From: Methylobacterium sp. E-005
GTDB lineage: Bacteria; Pseudomonadota; Alphaproteobacteria; Rhizobiales; Beijerinckiaceae
DNA length: 55,007 nucleotides
Assembly: GCF_022829725.1 (NCBI RefSeq)
Contig: NZ_JAKSYG010000065.1
Location: forward strand, 1-55,007
Direction: 5' to 3'
A model generated the notes under the pieces. It was not told the origin of the DNA. It made no database searches and was given only the letters and a program-made list of their open reading frames with translations. Below, one piece after another: positions 41,932 through 51,544 of the stretch (positions within the stretch are counted from its first letter, which is position 1; the number at the start of each line of letters is the position of its first letter). The translations under genes were made by a program, and so were the position numbers.

Positions 41932-42432
41932 ATGGGCGAGCGGGCGGATCACGCCGGCCGAGCACCGGGTCGGGTTGCCGCGGGACCGGCGCCGGCACTG
42001 CTGATGATCGGCGCCGGGGCGCTGATGGGCTTTACCATGCTGGCGGTCCTGATCGGCCGCAGCGAGGGGGTCGGCCTCGTCGCCCTGCCGCCGGCGAAGC
42101 CCGTGGCGCAGCTCGAATTCCGGGCCGAGGATCAGGTCGACGGCTCGATCGCCCTGCGCAACGTCGCCGATCAGAAGATCGTCGCCTGGATCCGCCCCGG
42201 CGAGGACGGCTTCCTTCGCGGGACCCTGCGGGGCCTCGCCCAGGCCCGCCAGCGCGACGGCCTCGGGCCGGAAAAGCCGTTCAGCCTGACCCGCTACGAC
42301 GATGGCCGCCTCGCGCTCGCCGACGAGGCCACCGGGCGCCGGGTGCCGCTCGAAGCCTTCGGGCCGACCAATGCCGGCGCCTTCGCCCGCCTGATGCCCG
42401 CCCCGGGCGCGCCCGCCACGGAGACCCGGTGA
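41932..42432 (+). CDS. puhC: Photosynthetic complex assembly protein PuhC
   Basis: The 166-residue protein has a single N-terminal membrane helix (about 23-43, [20 protein letters not shown]) and a periplasmic domain typical of PuhC, with [20 protein letters not shown] and [15 protein letters not shown]. PuhC is needed for optimal reaction-centre and LH1 organisation in Rhodobacter. It is preceded by AGGAGGGA and its stop overlaps the next small gene. Function is by family and position. Confidence 0.9.
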   Translation: MGERADHAGRAPGRVAAGPAPALLMIGAGALMGFTMLAVLIGRSEGVGLVALPPAKPVAQLEFRAEDQVDGSIALRNVADQKIVAWIRPGEDGFLRGTLRGLAQARQRDGLGPEKPFSLTRYDDGRLALADEATGRRVPLEAFGPTNAGAFARLMPAPGAPATETR

Positions 42433-42728
42433 TGGGCCTGTTCGGCAGCCGCACCGTCACCGTGCCCTGCACGGTCGAGATCGAGCAGACGCCCGAGAGC
42501 CTGCACGCGCACGTCACCCTGGAGGCCGGCTTCGACATCGAGCCCGGCGACGCGGTCCAGGTCCACGACGCGCCGACCGCGGTGCCCTACGGCGAGCGCC
42601 TCATCGTGCAGCGCACCGCCACGATTACCCGGGCCGGCGCGCTGGAGCGGGCCTGGACCAAGCTCATCGCCCATCTCGAGCTGACCGAACTCTACGAGGT
42701 CAGCTTTTCCGAGAGGAGGAAGCTGTGA
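42432..42728 (+). CDS. Small conserved photosynthesis-cluster protein upstream of acsF
   Basis: The 98-residue soluble protein starts at ATG 42432 (an in-frame GTG at 42429 adds one residue). It contains [36 protein letters not shown] and a C-terminal [17 protein letters not shown]. No signal or helix is seen; it looks beta-rich. The position between puhC and acsF, overlapping both (TGATG and GTGA), implies co-translation. This slot is used by short conserved proteins in other purple-bacterial clusters, but no function is established. It could assist AcsF or reaction-centre maturation. Confidence 0.8.
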   Translation: MGLFGSRTVTVPCTVEIEQTPESLHAHVTLEAGFDIEPGDAVQVHDAPTAVPYGERLIVQRTATITRAGALERAWTKLIAHLELTELYEVSFSERRKL

Positions 42729-43813
42729 ACGCTCCCGTTGCGCCCCCCACCGGCCAGCCGATCCCGAAGACTCCGGTCAACGAATCGACCAAGGCCGCCC
42801 AGGAGACGACCTTCCTCAGCCCGCGCTTCTACACGACCGATTTCGACGAGCTCGACCGCACCAACGTCGAGCCGGTGCGGCGCGACTGGGACATCCTGAT
42901 CGCCGAATTGCGCGCCGACCCGAACAAGCGCCACTTCACCCGCAACGAAGAGTTCGACTGCGACCTGTCGCGGATGGAGCCCGAGCTGCGGAAGGAGTTT
43001 TTGGATTTCTTGGTGTCGTCGATCACGGCGGAATTTTCCGGCTGCGTGCTCTATGCGGAGATGCGCAAGCGGGCCAAGAACAAGGATATCAAAGAGCTGT
43101 TCGGCTTCATGAGCCGTGACGAGGCGCGCCACGCTGGCTTCATCAACGACACGCTCAAGGATTTCGGCATCGGCGTGGATTTGGGCTTCCTCACCAAGTC
43201 CAAAAAATACACGTTCTTCCGGCCGAAATTCATCTTCTACGCCACCTACCTGTCCGAAAAGATCGGCTACGCCCGCTACATCACGATCTTCCGCGAGCTG
43301 GAGCGGCACCCGGAGCGGCGGATCCACCCGATCTTCAAGTGGTTCGAGTTGTGGTGCAACGACGAGTTCCGTCACGGCGAGGCCTTCGCGCTGCTGATGC
43401 GGGCGAACCCAAAGCTGACCAGCGGCGTGAACCGCTACTGGATCCGGTTCTTCCTGCTCGCGGTCTTCGCCACGATGTACGTGCGCGACCATCACCGCCC
43501 GGCCTTCCACGCGGCGCTCGGGGTCGATCCCAGCGACTACGACTTCAAGGTGTTCCGGATCACGTCGGAGATCTCCCGCCAGACCTTCCCGCTGGAGCTC
43601 GACCTCGACAACCCGAAGTTCAAGGCGGGGCTCGACCGGCTGCTCGCCTGCTCCCGGGCGATCGCCGACGCCAAGGCGAAGGGCGGCCTTATGGGCAAGC
43701 TTTCGCAGGGCTTCCACGCCGCCCGGGCGGCCGTGACCTTCGCGCGGCTCTACCTGCTGCCCGTCAAGGCCAACGCCCTGCCGGCCGATATCCGCCTCCA
43801 GCCGGTCTGGTAG
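42725..43813 (+). CDS. acsF: Aerobic Mg-protoporphyrin IX monomethyl ester cyclase
   Basis: AcsF is the diiron oxygenase that forms ring E using O2. The 362-residue protein carries diiron ligand motifs [30 protein letters not shown] and [10 protein letters not shown]. The start is GTG 42725 in a GTGA overlap with the preceding gene. No anaerobic cyclase gene bchE is in the window, so ring-E closure here depends on oxygen, as expected of an aerobic anoxygenic phototroph. puhE follows after one base. Confidence 0.96.
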   Translation: MNAPVAPPTGQPIPKTPVNESTKAAQETTFLSPRFYTTDFDELDRTNVEPVRRDWDILIAELRADPNKRHFTRNEEFDCDLSRMEPELRKEFLDFLVSSITAEFSGCVLYAEMRKRAKNKDIKELFGFMSRDEARHAGFINDTLKDFGIGVDLGFLTKSKKYTFFRPKFIFYATYLSEKIGYARYITIFRELERHPERRIHPIFKWFELWCNDEFRHGEAFALLMRANPKLTSGVNRYWIRFFLLAVFATMYVRDHHRPAFHAALGVDPSDYDFKVFRITSEISRQTFPLELDLDNPKFKAGLDRLLACSRAIADAKAKGGLMGKLSQGFHAARAAVTFARLYLLPVKANALPADIRLQPVW

Positions 43814-43814
43814 C

Positions 43815-44609
43815 ATGGCGACCTATGCCACCCCGGTGCTCTACGCGGTGCTGCTCTGGTGGTTCTCCACCGGGCTGATCCTGCTGCTCGATCATGCCCC
43901 GCGGCGAACCCATCCGTGGAGCATGGCCGGGGCGACGCTGCTCCTCGCCGCCGCCCTGGTGGCGATCCGCACCAGCGCCGGGGATACCAGCGCCACGGGG
44001 GCCTACACGGCCTTCACGGCGGCCCTCGTCGTCTGGGGCTGGCAGGAGATGAGCTACTACATGGGCTTCCTGTCGGGGCCCCGGCCCGTCGCCTGCGCGC
44101 CGGGATTGCGCGGCATGGACCGGTTCTTCGCGGCGCTCGCCACCAGCCTGTGGCACGAATTCGCCATCGTGATCGGGGGCCTCGCGATCCTGGCGCTGGT
44201 CTGGGGCAGCCCGAACCGCTTCGCCCTCTGGACCTACGGCGCCCTGGTGGTGATGAACCTCTCGGCCCGGCTCAACCTGTTCCTCGGCGTACGCAACCTC
44301 CACGCCGAGTTCCTGCCGGACCATCTCGGCTACCTCGCCTGCTACCTGTCGCGGAAGCCGATGAACCTGCTGTTCCCGGTCTCGGTGAGCCTCGGGACCA
44401 TCGCGGCGGCTTTGCTCGGGCGCGCGGCCCTCGGTGCCGACCTGCTGGAGCACGAGCTGATCGGCTTCACGGTCCTGGCGACGCTCACCGCGCTCGCCAC
44501 CCTGGAGCACTGGTTCCTGATGCTGCCGCTCCCCTCCGCGGAGCTGTGGCGCTGGAGCCTGCCGGCGCGGGCCTCCGGGGAAGCGGTCAGGCCGCGGGAC
44601 CAAGTGTAG
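43815..44609 (+). CDS. puhE: Photosynthetic complex assembly protein PuhE
   Basis: The 264-residue protein has about seven membrane helices with the PuhE blocks [33 protein letters not shown], and [19 protein letters not shown] then [12 protein letters not shown]. PuhE in Rhodobacter influences bacteriochlorophyll production and assembly of the photosynthetic unit. It directly follows acsF (one base gap) and is the last gene before a 112-base gap to hemA. Confidence 0.92.
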   Translation: MATYATPVLYAVLLWWFSTGLILLLDHAPRRTHPWSMAGATLLLAAALVAIRTSAGDTSATGAYTAFTAALVVWGWQEMSYYMGFLSGPRPVACAPGLRGMDRFFAALATSLWHEFAIVIGGLAILALVWGSPNRFALWTYGALVVMNLSARLNLFLGVRNLHAEFLPDHLGYLACYLSRKPMNLLFPVSVSLGTIAAALLGRAALGADLLEHELIGFTVLATLTALATLEHWFLMLPLPSAELWRWSLPARASGEAVRPRDQV

Positions 44610-44721
44610 GACGAGGGATCACAGCCGGGCGGCGCACGTCCACCAATCTGGAACTGGTCTTGTGCGAAATCCGGTGTCACAGGCGGGATCAACCCGCATC
44701 GGGGATTCGGGGAGAGGCGAC

Positions 44722-45939
44722 ATGGACTACGACAAGTTCTTCGGGGCTGAGATCGCCGGTCTCCACCGGGAAGGCCGCTACCGGGTCTTCACCGACCTCG
44801 AGCGCCATGCCGGCAACTTCCCGCACGCCACCCACCATCACCCGGGCGGCACCCGGCCGGTGACGGTCTGGTGCTCCAACGACTATCTCGGCATGGGCCA
44901 GCACCCCACCGTCACCGGGGCGATGCACGAGGCGATCGACCGCTGCGGCGCCGGCGCCGGCGGCACCCGCAACATCTCGGGGACCAACCACTACCACGTG
45001 CTGCTGGAGCAGGAACTCGCCGACCTCCATGGCAAGGAGGCGGCCCTGCTGTTCACCTCCGGCTACGTGTCGAACTGGGCGGCGCTCGGGACCCTGGCGT
45101 CGCGCCTGCCCAACTGCGCGGTTTTCTCGGATTCCGAGAACCACGCCTCGATGATCGAGGGCATCCGGTTCTCCCGCGCCGAGCGCCACATTTTTCGTCA
45201 TAACGACCCGGAGGATCTCGACCGCAAGCTGCGGCTCGTGGATCCCGCCCGGCCGAAGCTGGTAGCCTTCGAGTCGGTCTACTCGATGGACGGCGACATC
45301 GCTCCCATCGCCGAGATCTGCGACGTGGCCGAGGCCCACGGCGCGCTCACCTATCTCGACGAGGTCCACGCGGTCGGCCTCTACGGCGCGCGCGGCGGCG
45401 GCATCTCGGAGCGGGACGGCGTCGCCCACCGGCTCGACGTGATCGAGGGCACGCTCGGCAAGGCGTTCGCGGTCCATGGCGGCTACATCACGGCCTCCGA
45501 GAAGCTGTGCGACTTCGTGCGCAGCTTCGCCTCGGGCTTCATCTTCACCACCTCGCTGCCCCCCGCGGTGGCGGCGGGCGCGGCGGCCTCGATCCGCCAC
45601 CTGAAGGCCAGCGGCGTCGAGCGCGCCCGGCATCAGGAGCGGGTGGCGAAGGTCCGGCAGGCCCTGGAGGCCGCCGACATCCCGACCATGCCCAACGACA
45701 GCCACATCGTGCCGGTGATGGTCTGCGATCCCGTGCTCTGCAAGGGGATCTCAGACACCCTGCTGGACGAGTTCGGCATCTACGTGCAGCCGATCAACTA
45801 CCCGACGGTCGCCCGCGGCACCGAGCGCCTGCGGATCACCCCGTCGCCGCTGCATAGCGATGCCGACATCGCCCATCTGGTCGAGGCGCTCACCACGATC
45901 TGGGGGCGGATCGGGCTCCGGCAGAAGGCGGCGGAGTAG
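44722..45939 (+). CDS. hemA: 5-aminolevulinate synthase
   Basis: HemA condenses glycine and succinyl-CoA to ALA, the first tetrapyrrole precursor in alphaproteobacteria (Shemin pathway). The 405-residue PLP enzyme has [38 protein letters not shown] and the PLP lysine K247 in [12 protein letters not shown] 44722 follows GGGGAGAGG; the upstream ATG-like start at 44662 has no site. Located between puhE and bchI, it ties ALA supply to the photosynthesis cluster. A palindromic repeat follows. Confidence 0.96.
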   Translation: MDYDKFFGAEIAGLHREGRYRVFTDLERHAGNFPHATHHHPGGTRPVTVWCSNDYLGMGQHPTVTGAMHEAIDRCGAGAGGTRNISGTNHYHVLLEQELADLHGKEAALLFTSGYVSNWAALGTLASRLPNCAVFSDSENHASMIEGIRFSRAERHIFRHNDPEDLDRKLRLVDPARPKLVAFESVYSMDGDIAPIAEICDVAEAHGALTYLDEVHAVGLYGARGGGISERDGVAHRLDVIEGTLGKAFAVHGGYITASEKLCDFVRSFASGFIFTTSLPPAVAAGAAASIRHLKASGVERARHQERVAKVRQALEAADIPTMPNDSHIVPVMVCDPVLCKGISDTLLDEFGIYVQPINYPTVARGTERLRITPSPLHSDADIAHLVEALTTIWGRIGLRQKAAE

Positions 45940-45959
45940 GGGTTTCCTTCTCCCGCCTA

Positions 45960-46080
45960 CACCCTCATCCTGAGGTGCCCGCGCCAGCGGGCCTCGAAGG
46001 AGGTCTCCAGCCGGCCGCGCGATTCCTGGAGACCTCTTCGAGGCCTCCGCTGCGCTGCGGCACCTCAGGATGAGGGGGGT
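45960..46080. repeat. Palindromic repeat, family 2 (CCTCATCCTGAGGTGC type)
   Basis: The arms CCCTCATCCTGAGGTGC and GCACCTCAGGATGAGGG flank an inner inverted pair (GAGGTCTCCAG / CTGGAGACCTC) separated by CCGGCCGCGCGATTC, so the whole can fold as one long hairpin. Elements of this type are common between genes in Rhizobiales. Here it sits between hemA and bchI and could end hemA transcription. Confidence 0.85.
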
Positions 46081-46115
46081 GGGTTGGATGCCCCCCGCAG
46101 CATCGAGTCACCCCC

Positions 46116-47126
46116 GTGCCCACTTTCCCCTTCTCGGCCATCGTCGGCCAGGACGAGATGCGCCAGGCGCTGCTGATCGCGGCGGTGGACCCGGCGGTCG
46201 GCGGCGTGCTGGTCTTCGGCGACCGCGGCACCGGCAAGTCCACGGCGATCCGGGCGCTCGCCGCCCTGCTGCCGCCGATGCGGGCGGTGGTCGGCTGCCC
46301 ATACAATTGCGACCCCGACAGCCCGGCGGAATCCTGCCCGCACTGCGCGGACGGAGGCCCGCGCAAGAGTCACAAGAAAGCGGTGCCGGTGGTGGACCTG
46401 CCCCTCGGCGCCACCGAGGACCGGGTGGTCGGCACCCTCGATCTGGAGCGGGCGCTCGGCGCCGGCGTGAAGGCGTTCGAGCCGGGGCTGCTCGCCCGGG
46501 CCAATCGCGGGTTCCTGTATATCGACGAGGTCAATCTCCTCGAGGACCACCTCGTGGACCTGCTGCTCGACGTGGCGGCCTCCGGAATCAACACCGTGGA
46601 GCGGGAGGGGCTGTCGCTGCGCCACCCGGCGCGGTTCGTGCTGGTCGGCTCCGGCAACCCGGAGGAGGGGGAGTTGCGCCCGCAGTTCCTCGATCGGTTC
46701 GGGCTGGCCTGCGAGGTCGCGACCCCGAAGGACATCCCGACCCGCATCGCCGTGGTGCGCGCCCGCGACGCCTATGAGCGCGACCCGGAGGGGTTCTGCG
46801 CGGCGCGCGCTGGCGAAGAGCGGAAAATCCAGAAAAGGATCCTGCTGGCGCGGGAGCGGCTGCCGTCCGTGACCGTGCCGGATGCCGCCCTGGAGCGGGC
46901 GGCGCGGCTCTGCCTCGCGCTGGGGACGGATGGCCTGCGCGGCGAGCTGACCCTGATGCGCACCGCCCGGGCGCTGGCCGCCCTCGACGGCGCCGGGACG
47001 GTCACCGACGATCACCTCCGCCGCATCGCCCCGGCCGCCCTGCGCCACCGGCTGCGGCGCAATCCGCTCGACGAATCCGGCTCCACCGCCCGGGTGGAGC
47101 GGGCGCTGGCGGAGGTTTTTTTGTGA
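46116..47126 (+). CDS. bchI: Magnesium chelatase ATPase subunit I
   Basis: BchI is the AAA+ ATPase of Mg chelatase. The 336-residue protein has Walker A GDRGTGKST (35-43), Walker B GFLYIDEVNLLEDHLVD, the sensor GSGNPEEGELRPQFLDRFG, and an AAA+ lid at the C-terminus. The start is GTG 46116. It lies 36 bases after the family-2 repeat, and 318 bases separate it from bchD, unusual for this pair. Confidence 0.96.
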   Translation: MPTFPFSAIVGQDEMRQALLIAAVDPAVGGVLVFGDRGTGKSTAIRALAALLPPMRAVVGCPYNCDPDSPAESCPHCADGGPRKSHKKAVPVVDLPLGATEDRVVGTLDLERALGAGVKAFEPGLLARANRGFLYIDEVNLLEDHLVDLLLDVAASGINTVEREGLSLRHPARFVLVGSGNPEEGELRPQFLDRFGLACEVATPKDIPTRIAVVRARDAYERDPEGFCAARAGEERKIQKRILLARERLPSVTVPDAALERAARLCLALGTDGLRGELTLMRTARALAALDGAGTVTDDHLRRIAPAALRHRLRRNPLDESGSTARVERALAEVFL

Positions 47127-47444
47127 TGGGCGTGCCGCGCGTCTCCGAAGCGCGAGCGCGTTTATCGCACGGCTTGAGCCGAGCCGCGTCCGGACGGAGC
47201 GCGGGTCCCCTCTCCCGTTCGGGAGAGGGACAGGGTGAGGGGCGCGAACTTTCAGACCATGGCTCGGCCGACCGGCACTTCGATGGCGTTCGCGATCCTG
47301 AGCCTTCTCATCCCTCACCCCAACCCTCTCCCGCACGGGAGAGGGGGCAGGTCGCGCGCCATCGCCTGCATCCTCGTCCCATGGATACGCGTGGCCTGCG
47401 TAGTCCGCTCGGGAGAGGGCTTCCGCAGCGCTCGACTCAAGCCA
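47127..47444. repeat. bchI-bchD gap with inverted repeat pair (family 3)
   Basis: This 318-base interval holds two inverted arms: 47207-47242 (CCCCTCTCCCGTTCGGGAGA then GGGACAGGGTGAGGGG) and 47312-47347 (CCCTCACCCCAACCCTCTCC then CGCACGGGAGAGGGGG). Each contains a small hairpin. The frame joined to bchD is open back to 47235 and another from 47123 overlaps the bchI stop, but both translate repeat DNA. It has the look of an insertion into an originally tight bchI-bchD junction. Confidence 0.75.
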
Positions 47445-49136
47445 ATGCCTGACCATCGCAGCTCCGCAGCGGGGGGCGGGACGGCGCCCGATCTTTGGGC
47501 CGATGCTCATCGTGCCGCCTTGTTGCTTGCCGCCGACCCGCCCGCCTGCGGCGGCGCCGTAATTCGCGCTGCCCCCGGCCCGATCCGCGAGCGCTGGCTC
47601 GAAATCTTACGCGCCGCGCTCCCCCCCGAAACACCCTGGCGCCGCCTGCCGCCCAACATCGGCGACGACGCCCTGCTCGGCGGGCTCGACCTCGCCGCCA
47701 CCCTGGCGGCGGGCCGCGCGATCGCCCGGGCCGGCCTGCTGGCGGAGGCCGATGGCGGGATCGTCGTCGTGCCCATGGCCGAGCGCCTGCCCCCCGGCAC
47801 GGCGTCCCGCCTCGCGGCCGCCCTCGACACTGGCACCGCCTCGGACCGGCCCGCCCGGTTCGGCCTGATCCTCCTCGATGAGGGCGAGGGCGACGAGACC
47901 GTCGCCGAGACCCTGGCCGACCGCCTCGCCTTCCGGATCGACCTGAGCGGGATCGGCCTCGCCGAGACGCGGGCGGAGCCCCCGGATCCCGAACCCAACC
48001 CCGCAGCGCCCGATCCGGTCGGCGATCTCTGCGCGCTGGCCGAGGTCCTCGGCGTCGCATCGCTGCGCGGCCCGATCCTGGCGGCCCGGGTGGCGCGCAG
48101 GCTCGCGGGGGACAGGCCGATCGGCCAACGGGAGATCGTCACGGCCGCGCGTCTCGTCCTGGCGCCCCGCGCCACGCGCCTGCCCGCCCCGGAGGAGCCG
48201 GCCTCCGAAAATCAGGCGCCGCCGGAGGAGCCACGCGCGGAGCCCCCGCCGGACGAGGCATCGGAACCCGCCGCCGCGGACTCGCCCGACGCGGTCGTGC
48301 TGGAGGCGGTGCGGGCGGCGATCCCGCCGAACCTGCTCGATCAGTTGCTGGCGGGCGGGCCACGGCTCACGGCCGCGAAGGCGGGCCGGGTCGGTCAGGC
48401 GGCGGCGTCCCGGACCGGGCGGCCGATTGGCAGCCGGCGGGGCGACCCGCGGCGGGGGCGCCTCGATCTGCTCGGCACCCTGCGGGCGGCGGCACCCTGG
48501 CAGGCGATCCGCCAAAGAGAGGGAGAGACGCGCCGTATCGTCGTCCGGCGCGACGATCTGCGGATCCGGGTCCTGCGGCAGCGGACCGAGACCACGACGG
48601 TGTTCTGCGTCGATGCCTCGGGCTCGGCCGCCCTGGAGCGGCTGGCCGAGGCCAAGGGCGCGGTCGAGCTGCTGCTGGCGGAGGCCTATGTCCGGCGCGA
48701 CCGGGTGGCGCTGGTGGCGTTCCGCGGCGCGGGCGCCGAGCTGGTCCTGCCGCCGACCCGCTCGCTCACCCGGGCCAAGCGCGGGCTTTCGGGACTGCCG
48801 GGCGGTGGCGGAACGCCCTTGGCCGCCGGGATCGACGCGGCGGTCGCGGTGGCTTTGGGGGTGCGCCGGGGCGGCAGCCGGCCGGCGATCGTGCTGCTGA
48901 CCGACGGGCGCGCCAATGTCGCACGCTCGGGGGAGGGCGGTCGCGCCCGGGCCGGGGCGGAGGCCCTGCAGGCGGCCCGGGCCTTGCGGGCCGCCGGTCT
49001 GCCGGCCCTCGTGGTCGATACCGGGAGCCGAGGCGAGGAGGCCCGGGCGGTCGCGGACGCGATGGGCGCCCGCTATCTCAAACTGCCGCGCGCCGAAGCC
49101 GGACAGCTCAGCGCAGCGGTGCGGGCGGCGCTCTGA
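47445..49136 (+). CDS. bchD: Magnesium chelatase subunit D
   Basis: BchD is the AAA+/integrin-like bridge between the BchI ring and BchH. The 563-residue product has an inactive AAA+ domain (about 10-245, no clear Walker A), an acidic Pro/Glu linker (about 250-290; APEEPASENQAPPEEP) and a von Willebrand A domain (about 380-563) with the MIDAS motif FCVDASGSAALERL. ATG 47445 was chosen because residues before it derive from the intergenic repeat. It completes the bchI-bchD pair; bchO follows after a small reverse ORF. Confidence 0.93.
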   Translation: MPDHRSSAAGGGTAPDLWADAHRAALLLAADPPACGGAVIRAAPGPIRERWLEILRAALPPETPWRRLPPNIGDDALLGGLDLAATLAAGRAIARAGLLAEADGGIVVVPMAERLPPGTASRLAAALDTGTASDRPARFGLILLDEGEGDETVAETLADRLAFRIDLSGIGLAETRAEPPDPEPNPAAPDPVGDLCALAEVLGVASLRGPILAARVARRLAGDRPIGQREIVTAARLVLAPRATRLPAPEEPASENQAPPEEPRAEPPPDEASEPAAADSPDAVVLEAVRAAIPPNLLDQLLAGGPRLTAAKAGRVGQAAASRTGRPIGSRRGDPRRGRLDLLGTLRAAAPWQAIRQREGETRRIVVRRDDLRIRVLRQRTETTTVFCVDASGSAALERLAEAKGAVELLLAEAYVRRDRVALVAFRGAGAELVLPPTRSLTRAKRGLSGLPGGGGTPLAAGIDAAVAVALGVRRGGSRPAIVLLTDGRANVARSGEGGRARAGAEALQAARALRAAGLPALVVDTGSRGEEARAVADAMGARYLKLPRAEAGQLSAAVRAAL

Positions 49137-49154
49137 GCGCCGCGACCGGTGGGC

Positions 49155-49301
49155 TCAGAGGTGGCCGGCGCCGCCGATATCGGCCACGCGCTGGTGGTGG
49201 GCGAGCCACGCATTCAGCATATCGCGCACGATGGCGCGCAGGTTCCAGCCGCCGGCAGCCGGGGCGGCGATGTTCTGGGTCGAGGAGGTGAAGAGGATCA
49301 T
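49155..49301 (-). CDS. Possible DUF1127-like small protein (48 aa)
   Basis: The short ORF starts at ATG 49301, with GGAG six bases upstream. The product has an Ala/Gly-rich start and then GWNLRAIVRDMLNAWLAHHQ RVADIGG. The single basic helix and ADIG near the end recall DUF1127 proteins, which are small Arg-rich alphaproteobacterial proteins, though the match is loose. It runs opposite to bchD and bchO and sits between them. A real small gene is plausible but not certain. Confidence 0.45.
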   Translation of the reverse strand: MILFTSSTQNIAAPAAGGWNLRAIVRDMLNAWLAHHQRVADIGGAGHL

Positions 49302-49508
49302 GGCCTGCTCCAAAGTCGGGGGGTGTGTGTTGTTCTTGTCGGGACGGAATATGCCGATTCTGCCGCAGCGCAACAAACGCGTTTCGGTCAGCCGTGGCAT
49401 GCGGCGACCGCATGGAAAATCAATGGTTTACGAAATACTTCCGCGGCTGCAGGATAGCGCACGCGAGCGGTCGGCCGCGTGTTTTGATGCGGTGCGGGAG
49501 GCGCGGGC

Positions 49509-50441
49509 GTGCTGAATCCCTTCGACGCGGATCGGCCGGACTGGGACGTCGAGGGTCGGGACTGGCCACACCGGGCGGCGAGCCGCTTCGTCGAGGCGGC
49601 GGGCCTGCGCTGGCATGTCCAGGAATTCGGGGCTCCGGACGCGCCGGAGCTGCTGCTGCTGCACGGAACCGGGGCGGCGACCCATTCCTGGCGCGGACTG
49701 GCGCCGCTGCTGGCCGCGGATTTCCACGTCACGGCCCCGGACCTGCCGGGTCACGGCTTCACGGACCCGCTGCCGGGTGCCGACCTGTCGCTGCCCGGCA
49801 TGGCGCGGGCGGTGGCGGGGCTGGTGACGGCGCTCGGCCGACCGCCGGTGCTCGCCGCCGGCCACTCGGCGGGCGCGGCCGTGCTGGCGCGGATGTGCCT
49901 CGACGGCGCCATCGCGCCCCGGCTGCTCGCAGCCTTCAACGGTGCCCTGGCGCCCCTGCCGGGGGCTGCGAGCCTGCTCTTCCCCAGCATGGCGCGGCTG
50001 CTGTTCCTCAACCCGTTCACCCCGAAGATCTTCGCCTGGACGGCGGATCGCTCGGCGGCCAAGCGGCTGATCGAGGGGACGGGCTCGCGCCTCGATCCGC
50101 AGAGCGTCGAGCTCTATCGGCGGCTCTTCGCCCGCGCCGGCCATGTCCGCGGGGCGCTGGGCATGATGGCCAACTGGGACCTCGAGAGTCTGCACCGGGC
50201 CCTGCCGGACCTGAAGACTCGCACTGTGCTGATTGTCGGCGGCGACGACCGGGCGATCCTGCCCGACACCGCCTTCGGAGTGCGCGACCGCCTGCCCGAC
50301 GCCCGGGTCGCGCTGATCCGCGGCCTCGGCCACCTCGCCCATGAGGAGGCCCCCGAGAAGGTCGCGGAGGTGCTTCGCGCGGAGGCGCGGGCCATGGGCG
50401 TCGTGCCCGAGAGCCCATCCGACCCTCAGACCACCGCGTAA
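49509..50441 (+). CDS. bchO: BchO, alpha/beta hydrolase of the Mg chelatase locus
   Basis: The 310-residue alpha/beta hydrolase has the nucleophile elbow GHSAGA, the oxyanion loop LLLHGTGAATHSWRGL, Asp in VGGDDRAILPD and the catalytic His in GLGHLAHEE. BchO is conserved beside bchI and bchD in purple bacteria; its reaction in pigment synthesis is unsettled. The start is GTG 49509 with GGGAGG upstream. It is the last recognised photosynthesis gene on the right-hand side. Confidence 0.92.
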   Translation: MLNPFDADRPDWDVEGRDWPHRAASRFVEAAGLRWHVQEFGAPDAPELLLLHGTGAATHSWRGLAPLLAADFHVTAPDLPGHGFTDPLPGADLSLPGMARAVAGLVTALGRPPVLAAGHSAGAAVLARMCLDGAIAPRLLAAFNGALAPLPGAASLLFPSMARLLFLNPFTPKIFAWTADRSAAKRLIEGTGSRLDPQSVELYRRLFARAGHVRGALGMMANWDLESLHRALPDLKTRTVLIVGGDDRAILPDTAFGVRDRLPDARVALIRGLGHLAHEEAPEKVAEVLRAEARAMGVVPESPSDPQTTA

Positions 50442-50460
50442 GCGTGGGCCGGACCGAGAG

Positions 50461-50610
50461 TCCGAGGTTCCCCAAGGGCAAGCCCTTGGGCGGGTGCTCA
50501 GGGCAGAGCCCTGAGAGCGGGCGAAGTCCGGCACCAGGGCTCTGCCCTGGACCCGCGAAAGGTCTCGACCTTTCGAAACCAGGATCAGGGTTCCCCTGGT
50601 CCAGCCCACC
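50461..50610. repeat. Composite palindromic repeat after bchO
   Basis: Several nested inverted repeats are present: CCCAAGGGCAAGCCCTTGGG, then CTCAGGGCAGAGCCCTGAG, then CCAGGGCTCTGCCCTGG and AAAGGTCTCGACCTTT. This is a common alphaproteobacterial intergenic element. It closes the photosynthesis cluster and is the main content of the 255-base gap before the next gene. Confidence 0.85.
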
Positions 50611-50696
50611 GCGGGACTGGCGCCGCCCTTGCCTGGGCCATAGAGCCTGCTGCGGGCCACAGCCCGCCGGATATCAACTGAGGAGCCCCCGAGACG

Positions 50697-51482
50697 ATGG
50701 CGAGACCCGTGATCGGCGTCATCGGCAATGCGCGCCTGCTCGACAATCGGTTCCCGGCGCAGATCGTCGGCGAGAACAACATGCGCGCGCTGGCCACTGT
50801 GGCGGGCGCCCTGCCGCTGATGTTCGCCGCCGCCCCGGCGATCACCGAGCTCGGCGACCTCCTCGACACGGTGGATGGGATCCTGCTCACGGGCGGCCGG
50901 GCCAACGTCCACCCGACCCGGTTCGGGGCCGAGCCCTGTCCGGCGCACGAGCCCTACGACGAGGCCCGCGATGCCGTGGCGCTGCCGCTGATCGAGGCCT
51001 GCGTGGCCCGGGGCGTGCCGCTGTTCGGCATCTGCCGCGGCTTCCAGGAGATGAACGTCGCCTTCGGCGGCAGCCTGCACCCGGAGATCCGCGACCTCCC
51101 GGGCCGGCTCAATCACCGGATGCCGCGCCTGGAGAACGGCGAGATCCATCCGGATCTGGAGGTGATCTTCGCCGACCGCCATGAGGTCCGCCTGACGCCC
51201 GGCGGGACCTTCGCGCGGCTTCTGGAGCGCGCGATGATCCGGGTGAACTCCCTGCACGGCCAGGGCATCCTGGAGCCCGGCGCGCGGGTGGTGATCGAGG
51301 GCGTGGCCGAGGACGAGACGATCGAGGCGATCCGGATCCGCGATGCGGAGGGCTTCGCCCTCGGGGTGCAATGGCATGCCGAGCACGATCCGGCCACCAA
51401 CCCGATCAACCGGACGTTGTTCACGGCCTTCGGGAATGCGGCGGCGGAATACCGCCGATCGCGGGTGTCGTGCCGGGATTGA
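50697..51482 (+). CDS. Gamma-glutamyl-GABA hydrolase-like class I amidotransferase (peptidase C26)
   Basis: The 261-residue enzyme has the C26/PuuD layout: IGVIGNARLL start, DGILLTGGRANVHPTRFG, the nucleophile GICRGFQEMNVAFGGSLHPE with C113, and the catalytic His in GVQWHAEHDP. PuuD-type enzymes release GABA from gamma-glutamyl-GABA in putrescine catabolism; others cleave related gamma-glutamyl amides. None of the other puu genes is visible. It lies just outside the photosynthesis cluster, so a separate nitrogen-metabolism role is likely. Confidence 0.88.
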   Translation: MARPVIGVIGNARLLDNRFPAQIVGENNMRALATVAGALPLMFAAAPAITELGDLLDTVDGILLTGGRANVHPTRFGAEPCPAHEPYDEARDAVALPLIEACVARGVPLFGICRGFQEMNVAFGGSLHPEIRDLPGRLNHRMPRLENGEIHPDLEVIFADRHEVRLTPGGTFARLLERAMIRVNSLHGQGILEPGARVVIEGVAEDETIEAIRIRDAEGFALGVQWHAEHDPATNPINRTLFTAFGNAAAEYRRSRVSCRD

Positions 51483-51544
51483 ACACGCATATTCCAGGGC
51501 GGTGCTTCGATGACAGCGCGCCGTGCCGGAACATTTATCAAGAT

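Noticed and set aside
44610..44721. PpsR site upstream of hemA
   Set aside because: TGT and ACA triplets are present but at a 15-base spacing, not 12; no good palindrome.
47235..47444. 70-codon N-terminal extension of bchD
   Set aside because: It translates the family-3 repeat and does not resemble BchD; ATG 47445 was preferred.
47123..47452. 109-aa ORF overlapping the bchI stop
   Set aside because: It is made of repeat sequence and ends inside the bchD start; judged spurious.
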